Below, one piece after another: positions 56,358 through 64,000 of a DNA stretch of 64,000 bases; positions within the stretch are counted from its first letter, which is position 1; every line of letters begins with the position of its first letter. The stretch spans positions 46,275,265 through 46,339,264 of the forward strand of contig JBCFYV010003508.1 of NCBI GenBank assembly GCA_039000515.1, in the 5' to 3' direction. Made by a program: the position numbers and the translations under genes. This DNA is from Timema cristinae (lineage: Eukaryota; Arthropoda; Insecta; Phasmatodea; Timematidae). The notes under the pieces were generated by a model that was not told the DNA's origin, made no database searches, and was given only the letters and a program-made list of their open reading frames with translations.

Positions 56358-59300
56358 TTATAACTTGTAAACTCCCATTTTGTTACATAAAAATTTAAAA
56401 TGAACTGAAAACAATGGTTTTGTAAAAATGTCCGCGAGCTGATTTTGAGTGTCAACTTTTAAAATGTTGATTTCTCCATCGGTGACCAATTCGCGAACAA
56501 AGAAGTGTCTGATCCGAATGTGTTTTGTTCTTCGATGAAACTCAGGATTTTGTGCAAGCCGGATGGCTGCTTCGTTGTCAACTTGCAGAGTAGGTGTCGA
56601 CTTCAGATGGCCAAGTTCGCTCAGAAGCCGCTTGGTCCACAGCATCTCTCTCGCAGCTTCACTGGCAGCTACGATTTCAGCTTCGGTTGTGGATATGGCA
56701 ACAGAGGCTTGTCGCTGACTCATCCACGAAATAGGTGCCCCAGAGTACCGGCAGAGCACTCCTGAGGTAGAGCGTCCTGTAGTTAGGCAGCCACCATGAT
56801 CTGCATCGCTGAAACAATCAAATACACCTTTTTCCAGGTTGGATTTGTAGATCAGTCCGTAGTCTGTCGTTCCTCTCAGATACCGCAGAATCCTTTTTAC
56901 TTTCTGAACATCACGGTTGGTTGGATTTTCGAGGTTTCTGGACACCACGCTGACAGCATATGCGATGTCTGGTCGTGTGCCGCACATCAAGAACATAAGT
57001 GCTCCAACAGCTTGTCTGTAGGGGAAGTCAGGATTTGGAGGACTTTCTTCTGCATCGTTGTCCTTGATAATTGGAGTAGATACAGTTTTGCAGTTGGTCA
57101 TTTCAAATCTCTCGAGTATGGTCTCCGTGTAGTGTTTCTGGCTCACACTAATTGATCCGTCCTTTTCTCGGCTGATTTCCAATCCTAGAAAATAAGACGC
57201 CGGCATGGAGGTGATTTTGAACTCCTTTTTCAGATCGTTGATGAACTTCTGAAGTTCTTGCTCATCTTCAGCTGCAATCAGTCCGTCGTCAACGTAAAGA
57301 ACGAAAAACATCTTCTTCTGTCCTTTTTGTCTCACGAACAGACAGGGATCCGCTTTACTTCGCTTGAATCCCAAGCTGACGATGTAGTTGCTGAACTTTT
57401 TGTTCCAGCATCGAGGAGCTTGCTTCAGTCCATATAAGCTTTTCTTCAGGCAGCAAACCCGGTTGGATCCATCACTATGTCCTTCAGGTTGCTGCATGTA
57501 GATGGTTTCCTGGAGGTCACCATAGAGGAATGCTGTTGAGACGTCAATTTGTGCTAGTCTCATCTTCTCGTTGGCAGCAACACTGAGTAAAGTTCTTATA
57601 GTTGATGTTCTTGCAACTGGACTGAAGGTTTGATCGTAGTCCACTCCTTTCCGCTGTGAAAAGCCTTTGATGACCAGTCTGGCTTTGTATTTATCAATCG
57701 ATCCATCGGCGTTGGTTTTGATCCGGTAGACCCATTTATTCGAGATTGCTCTTTTTCCTGGGGGTAGATCAACCAGTTCCCAAGTCTTGTTCTCTTCAAG
57801 AGCTTTCATCTCACGACTCATAGCTTCTTTCCAACGATCTTGCTGATCCGATCGCATGGCTTCTTTGTAGGATCCAGGTTCCTGAAGAGGGCTAGAGAGA
57901 AGCATCACGAAGTCCTGATATTTCTCTGGAGGTTTGAGCGACGAACGATTACGAAGGCGCTTGACGATGGCTTCTTCATCTGGACTTGGAGCACTATCTG
58001 GAACTTGTTCATCTAGACCTTCTTCTTCATCAACAGTACTCATATCCCAGAATTCATCATCATTTTCTTCGCTTTGCGTTTTGTCATCATCTTCTTGACT
58101 TTCTTCAGAAGTTGAATCCACTGGTTCAGCAGCAGAGTCGAGACTTTCCGGAAGATAGTTGTCGATTTTATGCTCTAGCACCTTTTCCTCGAAGATGACA
58201 TCTCTTGATCTGATGAGTCTTCCTTCCTCTTCACAGAAGATCCTGTAGCCGTCGTCTTTGTCGTATCCGATGAGAATTCCTTTGATTGCTTTTGGATCCA
58301 TCTTCTTCCTTTGTTGTTTTGGAATGTGTGGATAGCAGGTAGATCCGATCACCCGAAGATGTTTCAGACCTGGTTTACTGCCATGCCACAACTCGTAGGG
58401 AGATTTTCCATCAACTCGGGAAGGTCCTGTCCTGTTGAGAACATAGGCTGCTGTGTTGATCATCTCGGCCCAAAGCATCTGAGGCAGCTTTCCATGAGCA
58501 TACATCATTGCTCGAGCAGTTTCAACCACGGTGCGGTTCTCTCTTTCACTGGAGCCATTCTGCTCTGGAGTGTAGGGCATCGTAATGCGTTGAACAATTC
58601 CTTCCTTTTGTAGGATTTTTCTGACATGCTTGTTGTCGAATTCCTTGCCACCGTCGCTTAGCAGCTCTTTGATGTTGTGTCCAAGAGTCTTGACTTCCGC
58701 AACGAATTGAGCCAACTTCTCTGCAACTTCGGACTTCTCTTTCAAAAAGTAGATGGTCCTGAACTTTGTGTAGTCATCCTTGAAGAGGACGAAGTACAAG
58801 TATCCTGACATGGACTCTTTGAATGGACCGCAAACATCTGTGTGGATCCGCTCTCCCGGTTCCGTTGTCTTAGACCTCGTACCGAAAGGCAGACGATGAG
58901 CTTTGCCATAGACGCAGCCTTCACAAAGTTCACTGTCCAAGTTGACATGAATTCCCAGCTTGTCCAGAAGGGATTTCACGTGTCGCTTGTTCTGATGTCC
59001 GAATCGTTCATGGTAAAGTTGGAGAAGATTGTTTGCTTCTGTTGCGTTGACTTCATTGGATGGAATGTCGTTCACGTTCTTCACATTCAGCCTGTAGAGT
59101 CCACCAAACCGCTCACGAACTCCAGTCAGTTTCACTTCGCCGTTGACGATGAAGTTGCAAACCTCTGGAGACGAGATGAACCTGCTTTCCTTGTTCTTAT
59201 CCTGCGCTGCAAGGACTGAGAATAGATTTCTCTGGATCCCGGGAACACACCATACATCAGCCAACGTGAGCTTGTGCATCTTGCCGTTGACTTCTGCTTC

Positions 59301-60350
59301 GATGTCAATGTCGCCTTTACCAATAGCCGCAACCTTCACGCCATTCGCTGTGATCACTGTGTGGTTTGTAGAAAAAGACTCGAACGTCCTAAAAATATTT
59401 TTGTTATTAGAAACATGACTTGTTGCTCCATTATCTACATACCAGAACTTGGAGTTGCACTCCAAGTTCATCACAGTCGAGGCTACCGTAGTCAGGATCA
59501 TATTTGCACCCTTTTCCGGATTTTCCGAGTTGCTGGCTTTGTTGCCAAGTGCTTCATCCGCGATTCGCTTCCTGCATACCTTTGCTAGGTGATTTTTCTT
59601 CTTGCAGTAGGTGCAAAATTTCTTTTTGTCACCCTTTTGCTGATTCTTGTGCGAGTTGTTTGGCTGCTTTGACGAATTAACATAGAGGGCTTCTTGTTGA
59701 GATGACTCTTGTTTGCCTTTCAGTGCATTCTCGTAGGCACACAGCTGGTTCGTCAAATTGTCGATTGTCCTGTCAGCTTTTGACATCAGCATCCAGCTCG
59801 ACTTGAATGAAAAGTAATCTTCAGGCAACGTACCTAAAATTTTACAGATCATAAATAAATCTGGCAAATTTGAGGTTAGCTCGGCGTCGTTACTCATTTC
59901 CTGCTTTAGTTCGCTCCACAAATTCTTTAATTTTGAGACATGCGTAGCGATATCATCTTCAACGGCTTTTTCATAACTAAAGAACTTAAGGCATAAATTG
60001 TAAACCTTGTCTTCGGAGACGCCGTCGAAGAGTTTGTGCAGTTCGAGCCACACCTCCCGGGCTGACTTGAGACGCATTATTTTCTGAAGTGTCTCTTCCG
60101 TCATATTTGCGGTTAAAACGATCAACGCATGGCTGTCTGCCTTATTAAAAGCGTCGAGCGATGTCTGGTACTCCGCTCTTTGTGCCGCGGTCGCTTCATC
60201 TGACAACGCCCTTGGTTTGACTAACCTGCCTTCAATTACGTCTGTCGCTCCGGGGATACCTCGTAAACAAATGCTCAGTTTATATCGCCATGTATTCCAG
60301 TTTCCTTTTCCTTCCAGAAGTCCAACGTTGATAATCTTCGTCGAGTCCAT
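56358..60350 (-). CDS. copia gag-pol polyprotein, intact
   Basis: 1330 codons in one frame, gag and pol fused as in Drosophila copia. In order: UBN2-type gag (about 1-215); CCHC zinc knuckle (Cys246, Cys249, His254, Cys259); aspartic protease with D-N-G-A at 306-309; integrase zinc-binding HHCC (His447, His452, Cys476, Cys479) and DDE core (Asp504, Asp566, Glu602); reverse transcriptase with SLYGLKQAPR at 971-980 and YVDD at 1019-1022; RNase H with acidic residues near Asp1183, Glu1224 and Asp1259, and an ADIFTKPL ending. Start ATG is at 60350, about 115 bp after the primer site. No stops or frameshifts. The protein is encoded antisense to the surrounding older copia fragments. Confidence 0.97.
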   Translation of the reverse strand: MDSTKIINVGLLEGKGNWNTWRYKLSICLRGIPGATDVIEGRLVKPRALSDEATAAQRAEYQTSLDAFNKADSHALIVLTANMTEETLQKIMRLKSAREVWLELHKLFDGVSEDKVYNLCLKFFSYEKAVEDDIATHVSKLKNLWSELKQEMSNDAELTSNLPDLFMICKILGTLPEDYFSFKSSWMLMSKADRTIDNLTNQLCAYENALKGKQESSQQEALYVNSSKQPNNSHKNQQKGDKKKFCTYCKKKNHLAKVCRKRIADEALGNKASNSENPEKGANMILTTVASTVMNLECNSKFWYVDNGATSHVSNNKNIFRTFESFSTNHTVITANGVKVAAIGKGDIDIEAEVNGKMHKLTLADVWCVPGIQRNLFSVLAAQDKNKESRFISSPEVCNFIVNGEVKLTGVRERFGGLYRLNVKNVNDIPSNEVNATEANNLLQLYHERFGHQNKRHVKSLLDKLGIHVNLDSELCEGCVYGKAHRLPFGTRSKTTEPGERIHTDVCGPFKESMSGYLYFVLFKDDYTKFRTIYFLKEKSEVAEKLAQFVAEVKTLGHNIKELLSDGGKEFDNKHVRKILQKEGIVQRITMPYTPEQNGSSERENRTVVETARAMMYAHGKLPQMLWAEMINTAAYVLNRTGPSRVDGKSPYELWHGSKPGLKHLRVIGSTCYPHIPKQQRKKMDPKAIKGILIGYDKDDGYRIFCEEEGRLIRSRDVIFEEKVLEHKIDNYLPESLDSAAEPVDSTSEESQEDDDKTQSEENDDEFWDMSTVDEEEGLDEQVPDSAPSPDEEAIVKRLRNRSSLKPPEKYQDFVMLLSSPLQEPGSYKEAMRSDQQDRWKEAMSREMKALEENKTWELVDLPPGKRAISNKWVYRIKTNADGSIDKYKARLVIKGFSQRKGVDYDQTFSPVARTSTIRTLLSVAANEKMRLAQIDVSTAFLYGDLQETIYMQQPEGHSDGSNRVCCLKKSLYGLKQAPRCWNKKFSNYIVSLGFKRSKADPCLFVRQKGQKKMFFVLYVDDGLIAAEDEQELQKFINDLKKEFKITSMPASYFLGLEISREKDGSISVSQKHYTETILERFEMTNCKTVSTPIIKDNDAEESPPNPDFPYRQAVGALMFLMCGTRPDIAYAVSVVSRNLENPTNRDVQKVKRILRYLRGTTDYGLIYKSNLEKGVFDCFSDADHGGCLTTGRSTSGVLCRYSGAPISWMSQRQASVAISTTEAEIVAASEAAREMLWTKRLLSELGHLKSTPTLQVDNEAAIRLAQNPEFHRRTKHIRIRHFFVRELVTDGEINILKVDTQNQLADIFTKPLFSVHFKFLCNKMGVYKL

Positions 60351-60466
60351 TGTGAGCGTGGCGGCGTCGTCCTAACCTCAAAATGTCTCGTCGGATTTTC
60401 TCCAAAAATATCGCACCAAGTGAATTTATTTTAACAAAATCAATCACGCACTAATGTCGTTACGTG

Positions 60467-60481
60467 CCTGGGCCCATAACC
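60467..60481 (-). promoter_or_regulatory. copia primer-binding site (tRNA-iMet internal)
   Basis: The minus strand reads GGTTATGGGCCCAGG right after the LTR. This is complementary to the anticodon region of initiator tRNA-Met (GGGCCCATAACC), the half-tRNA priming known from Drosophila copia. Confidence 0.9.
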
Positions 60482-60720
60482 TGTTGGTTTTTGCAATAAA
60501 AAGGCACTTTTGGTTTCACAATTATTAGAGTTTATTCAAAACGTTGTTTAGCGATAGGAAGCGATACATTTTTTTTTTTTTTTAGTGCGTATGGTTGTTT
60601 ACTTACAGTTGCCTTAGGGATTTTGATTTAACCATTGTTGGGGTGCTGCGTTAGCAAAGGATGAGAGATAAAAATTAAAAGTTATCAAATAATATAAAAA
60701 GATGTTAAAATACATCAACA
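60482..60720 (-). repeat. copia 5' LTR
   Basis: 239 bp, same sequence as the 3' LTR on inspection. Carries the element's promoter and polyadenylation functions by analogy. Confidence 0.96.
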
Positions 60721-61647
60721 ACGTAGATGACATATTTTTGTCAGGGAACAATCTGCAAAAGTTGAATGACATAAAAACATCTCTTATGTCCGAATTTGAG
60801 ATGAAGGATCTTGGAGGTTTGCACATCTTTATAGGTATAAAAATTGATCAGAAAACTGATGGTATGTTTCTTAGCCAAACAACCTACTTGAAGAAAGTTC
60901 TCAAGCAATTTGGTGTGGAACAGTGCAAACCTGTCAAGACATCGATGGAGGAAAAACCACCTGAAATAACTACACTAGAGTGCATAATAAAAGTAAAGTA
61001 CTGTTAGCTTGTTGGTAGTTTGATGCATGTGATGCTCTACACTCGGCCTGATCTGAGCTTGTCAGTGAATTTCTACGGCAGGTCAATGCAACAGAAGCAC
61101 ACTGGAATGGATTCAAACAAATACCACAATACATTAAAGAAACACTTGAAGTTGGTCTCTTCTATCCGAAGAACTGTGAAGTTACCTTACGGGCCTACGT
61201 TGATGCAGACTGGAGCAATGACAGAGATGGTCGTAAATCTACTTCTGGATACTTATTACAAGTTTATGGTGCCACTGTTGGTTGAACTACACGTAAGCAG
61301 ACTACAGTCGCCCTGAGCTCAACGGAGTTAGAGTTTGTCTCCCTGTTAACCGCCTCATCTTACCTACTCTTGTTGAGAAGACTGATCCAGGACTTTGGGA
61401 TCATTCTAGGACCACCAAGGTGTACGAGGACAACCAGTTCTGCATAAGATGTTATGATAAATGGAAATATCGAAGACTAAAGCATATTGATGTCAAATAC
61501 GACTTTGTTCGGGATTTGTATCTAAATGGTGTTATTCATGTGATTTATTTGGAGACAAGTGAACAATGTACTGACATTCTGTCAAAGTGTTTGGTTAGAA
61601 ACAAATTTGAGTATTTTTGTAATTATATTGGTTTAATCAAACTCTGA
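60721..61647 (+). pseudogene. Old Ty1/copia element, RT to RNase H remainder
   Basis: Opens with VDDIFLSGNNLQKLNDIK and MKDLGGLHIFIGIKID (RT), then LYTRPDLSLSVNF, then RNase H text AYVDADWSND, GRKSTSGY and ALSSTELEF in shifted frames, and ends with QCTDILSK and a stop at 61645-61647. Several stops and frameshifts; it is a dead copy split by the young element. Confidence 0.9.
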
Positions 61648-61721
61648 TTCACTTGAGTTTATTTGTATGAATTTGAAGGTACGTGTAGGACATTTTTCCT
61701 ACGTTTGTGCTTGTAGTAGAA

Positions 61722-61990
61722 TTGAAGGGGAGTGTTAAAATAGGCAATTCTATGCGGGGGTATTCTAGTTTAGGTTGGTACCATTCTTAAATGTGCCTTT
61801 TTTTTATCTGACCTGTGTCTATGCCTATGAACTTGTGTATCAATTGAATCATGTTCTTAGTATTTATAACATGTATTGTCAAGTCTAAAACCAGTTAATT
61901 ATTTCTATAAACCTGCGTACTTTGACAAAAATCGTTATTCTTAGGATGAAAATAGGGTCAAACGCCACGTTGTCTTCCAAAACTTGTTTA
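61722..61990 (+). repeat. Start of old copia 3' LTR
   Basis: A purine tract TTGAAGGGGAG (about 61722-61732) directly precedes TGTTAAAATAGGCAATTC at 61733, the PPT-LTR junction expected after the RNase H end. The right LTR border is uncertain; a CAACA near 62061-62065 is a candidate. Confidence 0.65.
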
Positions 61991-62204
61991 TGTTTATTTT
62001 TTGTCTTCGTTGACCGTTGATATGACTTAAATATAGAATAGAATTAAAACATCGGGTCGAAGTCAACACATTTAAAATTTTACAGCTTGATCACAAAGTG
62101 TTAACTTGTACAAACCATAGAACCTACTGCTCCCATGTAGAGGCTATATCACACATTACTTTGCAAATTTTACCAAATAATCTCTTGACACATCCGATTC
62201 CTCC
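61991..62204. other. Remainder of old LTR or flank, undetermined
   Basis: No coding sequence seen. Confidence 0.35.
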
Positions 62205-62360
62205 AGATTCACTTGAGGAGCAGCACTTCAAATAGATTTTAGAGTGTTTTTTTTTTAATTTGAAGAGGGCCACTCTAAGTAGCTTCCAAAATTAAACTGA
62301 TAAGTAAATATTTTTAGGAGAAGATCACTCCAGGTAGATTATAGAGGCATAAAAAATCCG
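62205..62360 (+). repeat. Dispersed CACTCAA-TAGATT module, three copies
   Basis: GCAGCACTTCAAATAGATTT, GGCCACTCTAAGTAGCTTCC and GATCACTCCAGGTAGATTAT recur at about 55-65-bp spacing; related to 20165-20650 and 37390-37510. Confidence 0.5.
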
Positions 62361-63447
62361 AGAGAATATTAATTCTAAATAACTTTTCATGGGTTTTAAA
62401 ATGTTCAAACTGTTGATTATTATTAAATGTAACAAACTGCTTTTAATAATAATATTCATAAATAAGGCTAATTATAAACAAGTTAGTGTTATTTTTAGGA
62501 GTTATTTGGAAAACTAGTTAAATTATTTGAGGTTTATACAATTCTCTTTCCAAAATTTACACTCAATTGTTTAAAATTTCGTTATGTTCAAGTTAAATGC
62601 CTGAAAGAGTTTTAACAGCTTTGTAATAGATAGGCCTTGATACTAAAATCCTGATATAATACTATCTCTATGTTTGGATAAATAATCGTTCTATTTTGAC
62701 ATGTTCTATGTACTATGACGTAGGCCACCCGCCACAGACGTAGTAAACGGATATGAAAAGTATATGTATTTCTCATATTCAATTTTCGTAATTTACTTCA
62801 CAGTTTTTGTGCATTTTGGATATTAAAAGGTAAGAAATCATCTTTGAACATTTGTAGATGTTTCCTAGGATATGTTTTTATTCGTTATTATGAATTCAAT
62901 TCGATTTCGAGTCAAATAGTAATTCTTGGGGGAGGCATATTCCCGGCTTTTCATTTACTCTGGTCATAATGGCGTCTTAGATGCCATCTCCGTAAAACTA
63001 CCAACGATTTTAAATAAAGGTGTGTCCATTGTCGTTAAAGTAAAGATTCTTTATCGATTTAAAATTAACATTACTTCTATAATTTGTTTGGAAAACTGAA
63101 AATTAAAATGATTTATTATTCAAATACCTTTTGTGTATTTTAGAACGTTATGTTATGTTGATCGTGATCCCGGCATTAGTTAGGCCTAGTTTTATTAAAA
63201 GCAAAAATTTGGATTCATGCACACGTCATCTTGGACTTTCAAAGGGATCATATTAAGGAATAAATGAAACTTCTAAATTTTCAATATTAAAATAAGATTC
63301 TTTTGCATTAATCTCTAGTAGTAAAAGAACTGGGGTTTTTTTACCCAACAAACTACTTACATTATCTAAAAACCTTTTTTTTTCCTGTACAGTTTGTATC
63401 AAAATTGTTGCAAATTATTTTTGATCAACCCATAATAGGTGTATGGC
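62361..63447. other. Intergenic, nothing recognised
   Basis: AT-rich. A slightly GC-richer patch at about 62700-62760 (GTAGGCCACCCGCCACAGAC) has no assigned role. Confidence 0.4.
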
Positions 63448-63990
63448 TTAAGGCCAGTCTACAACCAACATACCCGCTTGTCGGACTCGCAACTACGCAA
63501 TCGCAAATGCACTCGTAATTACGCTTTTATTAAAAACAAAATAGACTGTCTACAATGAAAAGTCGTAAAACGTAATTTCAACCAATAGGAACAAACATCA
63601 ATGATGACTATAAAAGTCAAATTCATATTAATGTTTTCAAATAAGAAATAAATATTTAAAAAATATTTATCTGGATAAATACACATGATTTTAATTGGAA
63701 ATCCTGTATTCATTACTATACATTTCCAATCGTTTTTGTTATAGACCAAATAACTTCCAATTATTTGATTTTAGTAGTCCATCCATATTTGTTTTTTGAT
63801 TGGCTGAACGCAAGCCAACGCAACTACATAAACGCAAGAGATGGACAATGTTCATCCCCTCCCGACAAGCTGGTCCGACAGTTCCGACATACGATTGTGT
63901 TTGCGTAAGCTATTGTAGACAGACAAAATTACGTTATTGCGTAGTTGCGAGTCCGACAAGCGGGTGCGTTTGGTTGTAGACGGGCCATTA
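63448..63990. mobile_element. MITE with ~52-bp terminal inverted repeats, TTA flanks
   Basis: Left end 63451-63502 (AGGCCAGTCTACAACCAACA, CCCGCTTGTCGGACTCGCAA, CTACGCAAT) and the reverse complement of the right end 63936-63987 match at nearly every position. TTA on each side (63448-63450, 63988-63990) fits a 3-bp target duplication as made by PIF/Harbinger elements. No transposase frame in the 537 bp. GC-rich ends contrast with the AT-rich interior. Confidence 0.82.
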
Positions 63991-64000
63991 ATAAGGCCTT

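Larger units (their letters stand above)
56107..60720 (-). mobile_element. Complete, young Ty1/copia retrotransposon
   Basis: 4,614 bp on the minus strand with 239-bp LTRs at both ends that I find identical, starting TGTTG and ending CAACA, flanked by ACGTA on both sides (56102-56106 and 60721-60725). It has a tRNA-iMet-type primer site, a purine tract and one uninterrupted 1330-codon gag-pol frame. All structural parts for autonomous movement are present. It lies antiparallel inside an older copia copy. Confidence 0.97.

Noticed and set aside
57596..59588. Several short open frames on both strands within the copia gag-pol
   Set aside because: They are shadows of the intact 1330-codon frame.

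Overview
The window is AT-rich eukaryotic DNA, most likely from an insect or other arthropod. The evidence is two multi-exon genes with GT-AG introns whose products match insect-type proteins, many tRNA-derived SINEs, non-LTR retrotransposon remnants, a Ty1/copia element primed by initiator tRNA-Met, and several MITE-like DNA elements. No bacterial or organellar features were seen. No RNA or homology evidence was available, so exon boundaries come from splice consensus plus protein continuity.

Layout. (1) 0.4-5.1 kb: DNA-transposon end, a 46-bp minisatellite that runs into a LINE 3' end, a broken LINE reverse transcriptase on the minus strand, a small tRNA-like SINE and a perfect foldback. 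(2) 5.47-29.44 kb, plus strand: a complete flotillin-1 gene of 11 constitutive coding exons (426 codons plus stop), with a candidate extra in-frame 30-nt cassette exon at 15381-15410. Its introns hold SINEs, a 2-kb array of a 41-bp repeat, a LINE fragment with a 57-bp minisatellite, MITEs and, just before exon 10, a CpG-rich promoter-like patch. (3) 29.4-50 kb: flotillin 3' UTR, then a promoter-like segment at about 31.74-31.95 kb with a perfect splice donor but no recognised downstream exons, then a SINE-dense stretch with several DNA-element ends. (4) 50.27-54.89 kb, minus strand: a quiescin sulfhydryl oxidase (QSOX) gene in three exons. It encodes a thioredoxin domain, an Erv/ALR domain and a C-terminal membrane anchor, and its last exon has two single-base frame breaks. 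(5) 55.9-62 kb: an old degraded copia element (plus strand) interrupted by a young complete copia element (minus strand, identical 239-bp LTRs, intact 1330-codon gag-pol, 5-bp target duplication). The young element sits inside the codons for the YVDD active site of the old one. (6) 62.2-64 kb: a short dispersed repeat module and a MITE with long terminal inverted repeats.

The two host genes act in different places: flotillin-1 scaffolds membrane microdomains, while QSOX forms disulfides in the secretory pathway. They are convergently oriented and show no sign of joint regulation. The most interesting material is the repeat biology: the same LINE C-terminal coding region turned into minisatellites at three loci, SINE families that share 3' tails with each other or with a LINE, a SINE whose target duplication copied a branchpoint-like motif beside a flotillin exon, and a copia element nested in another's catalytic motif. 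On the gene side, the microexon, the intragenic CpG-rich promoter candidate and the orphan promoter deserve checking.
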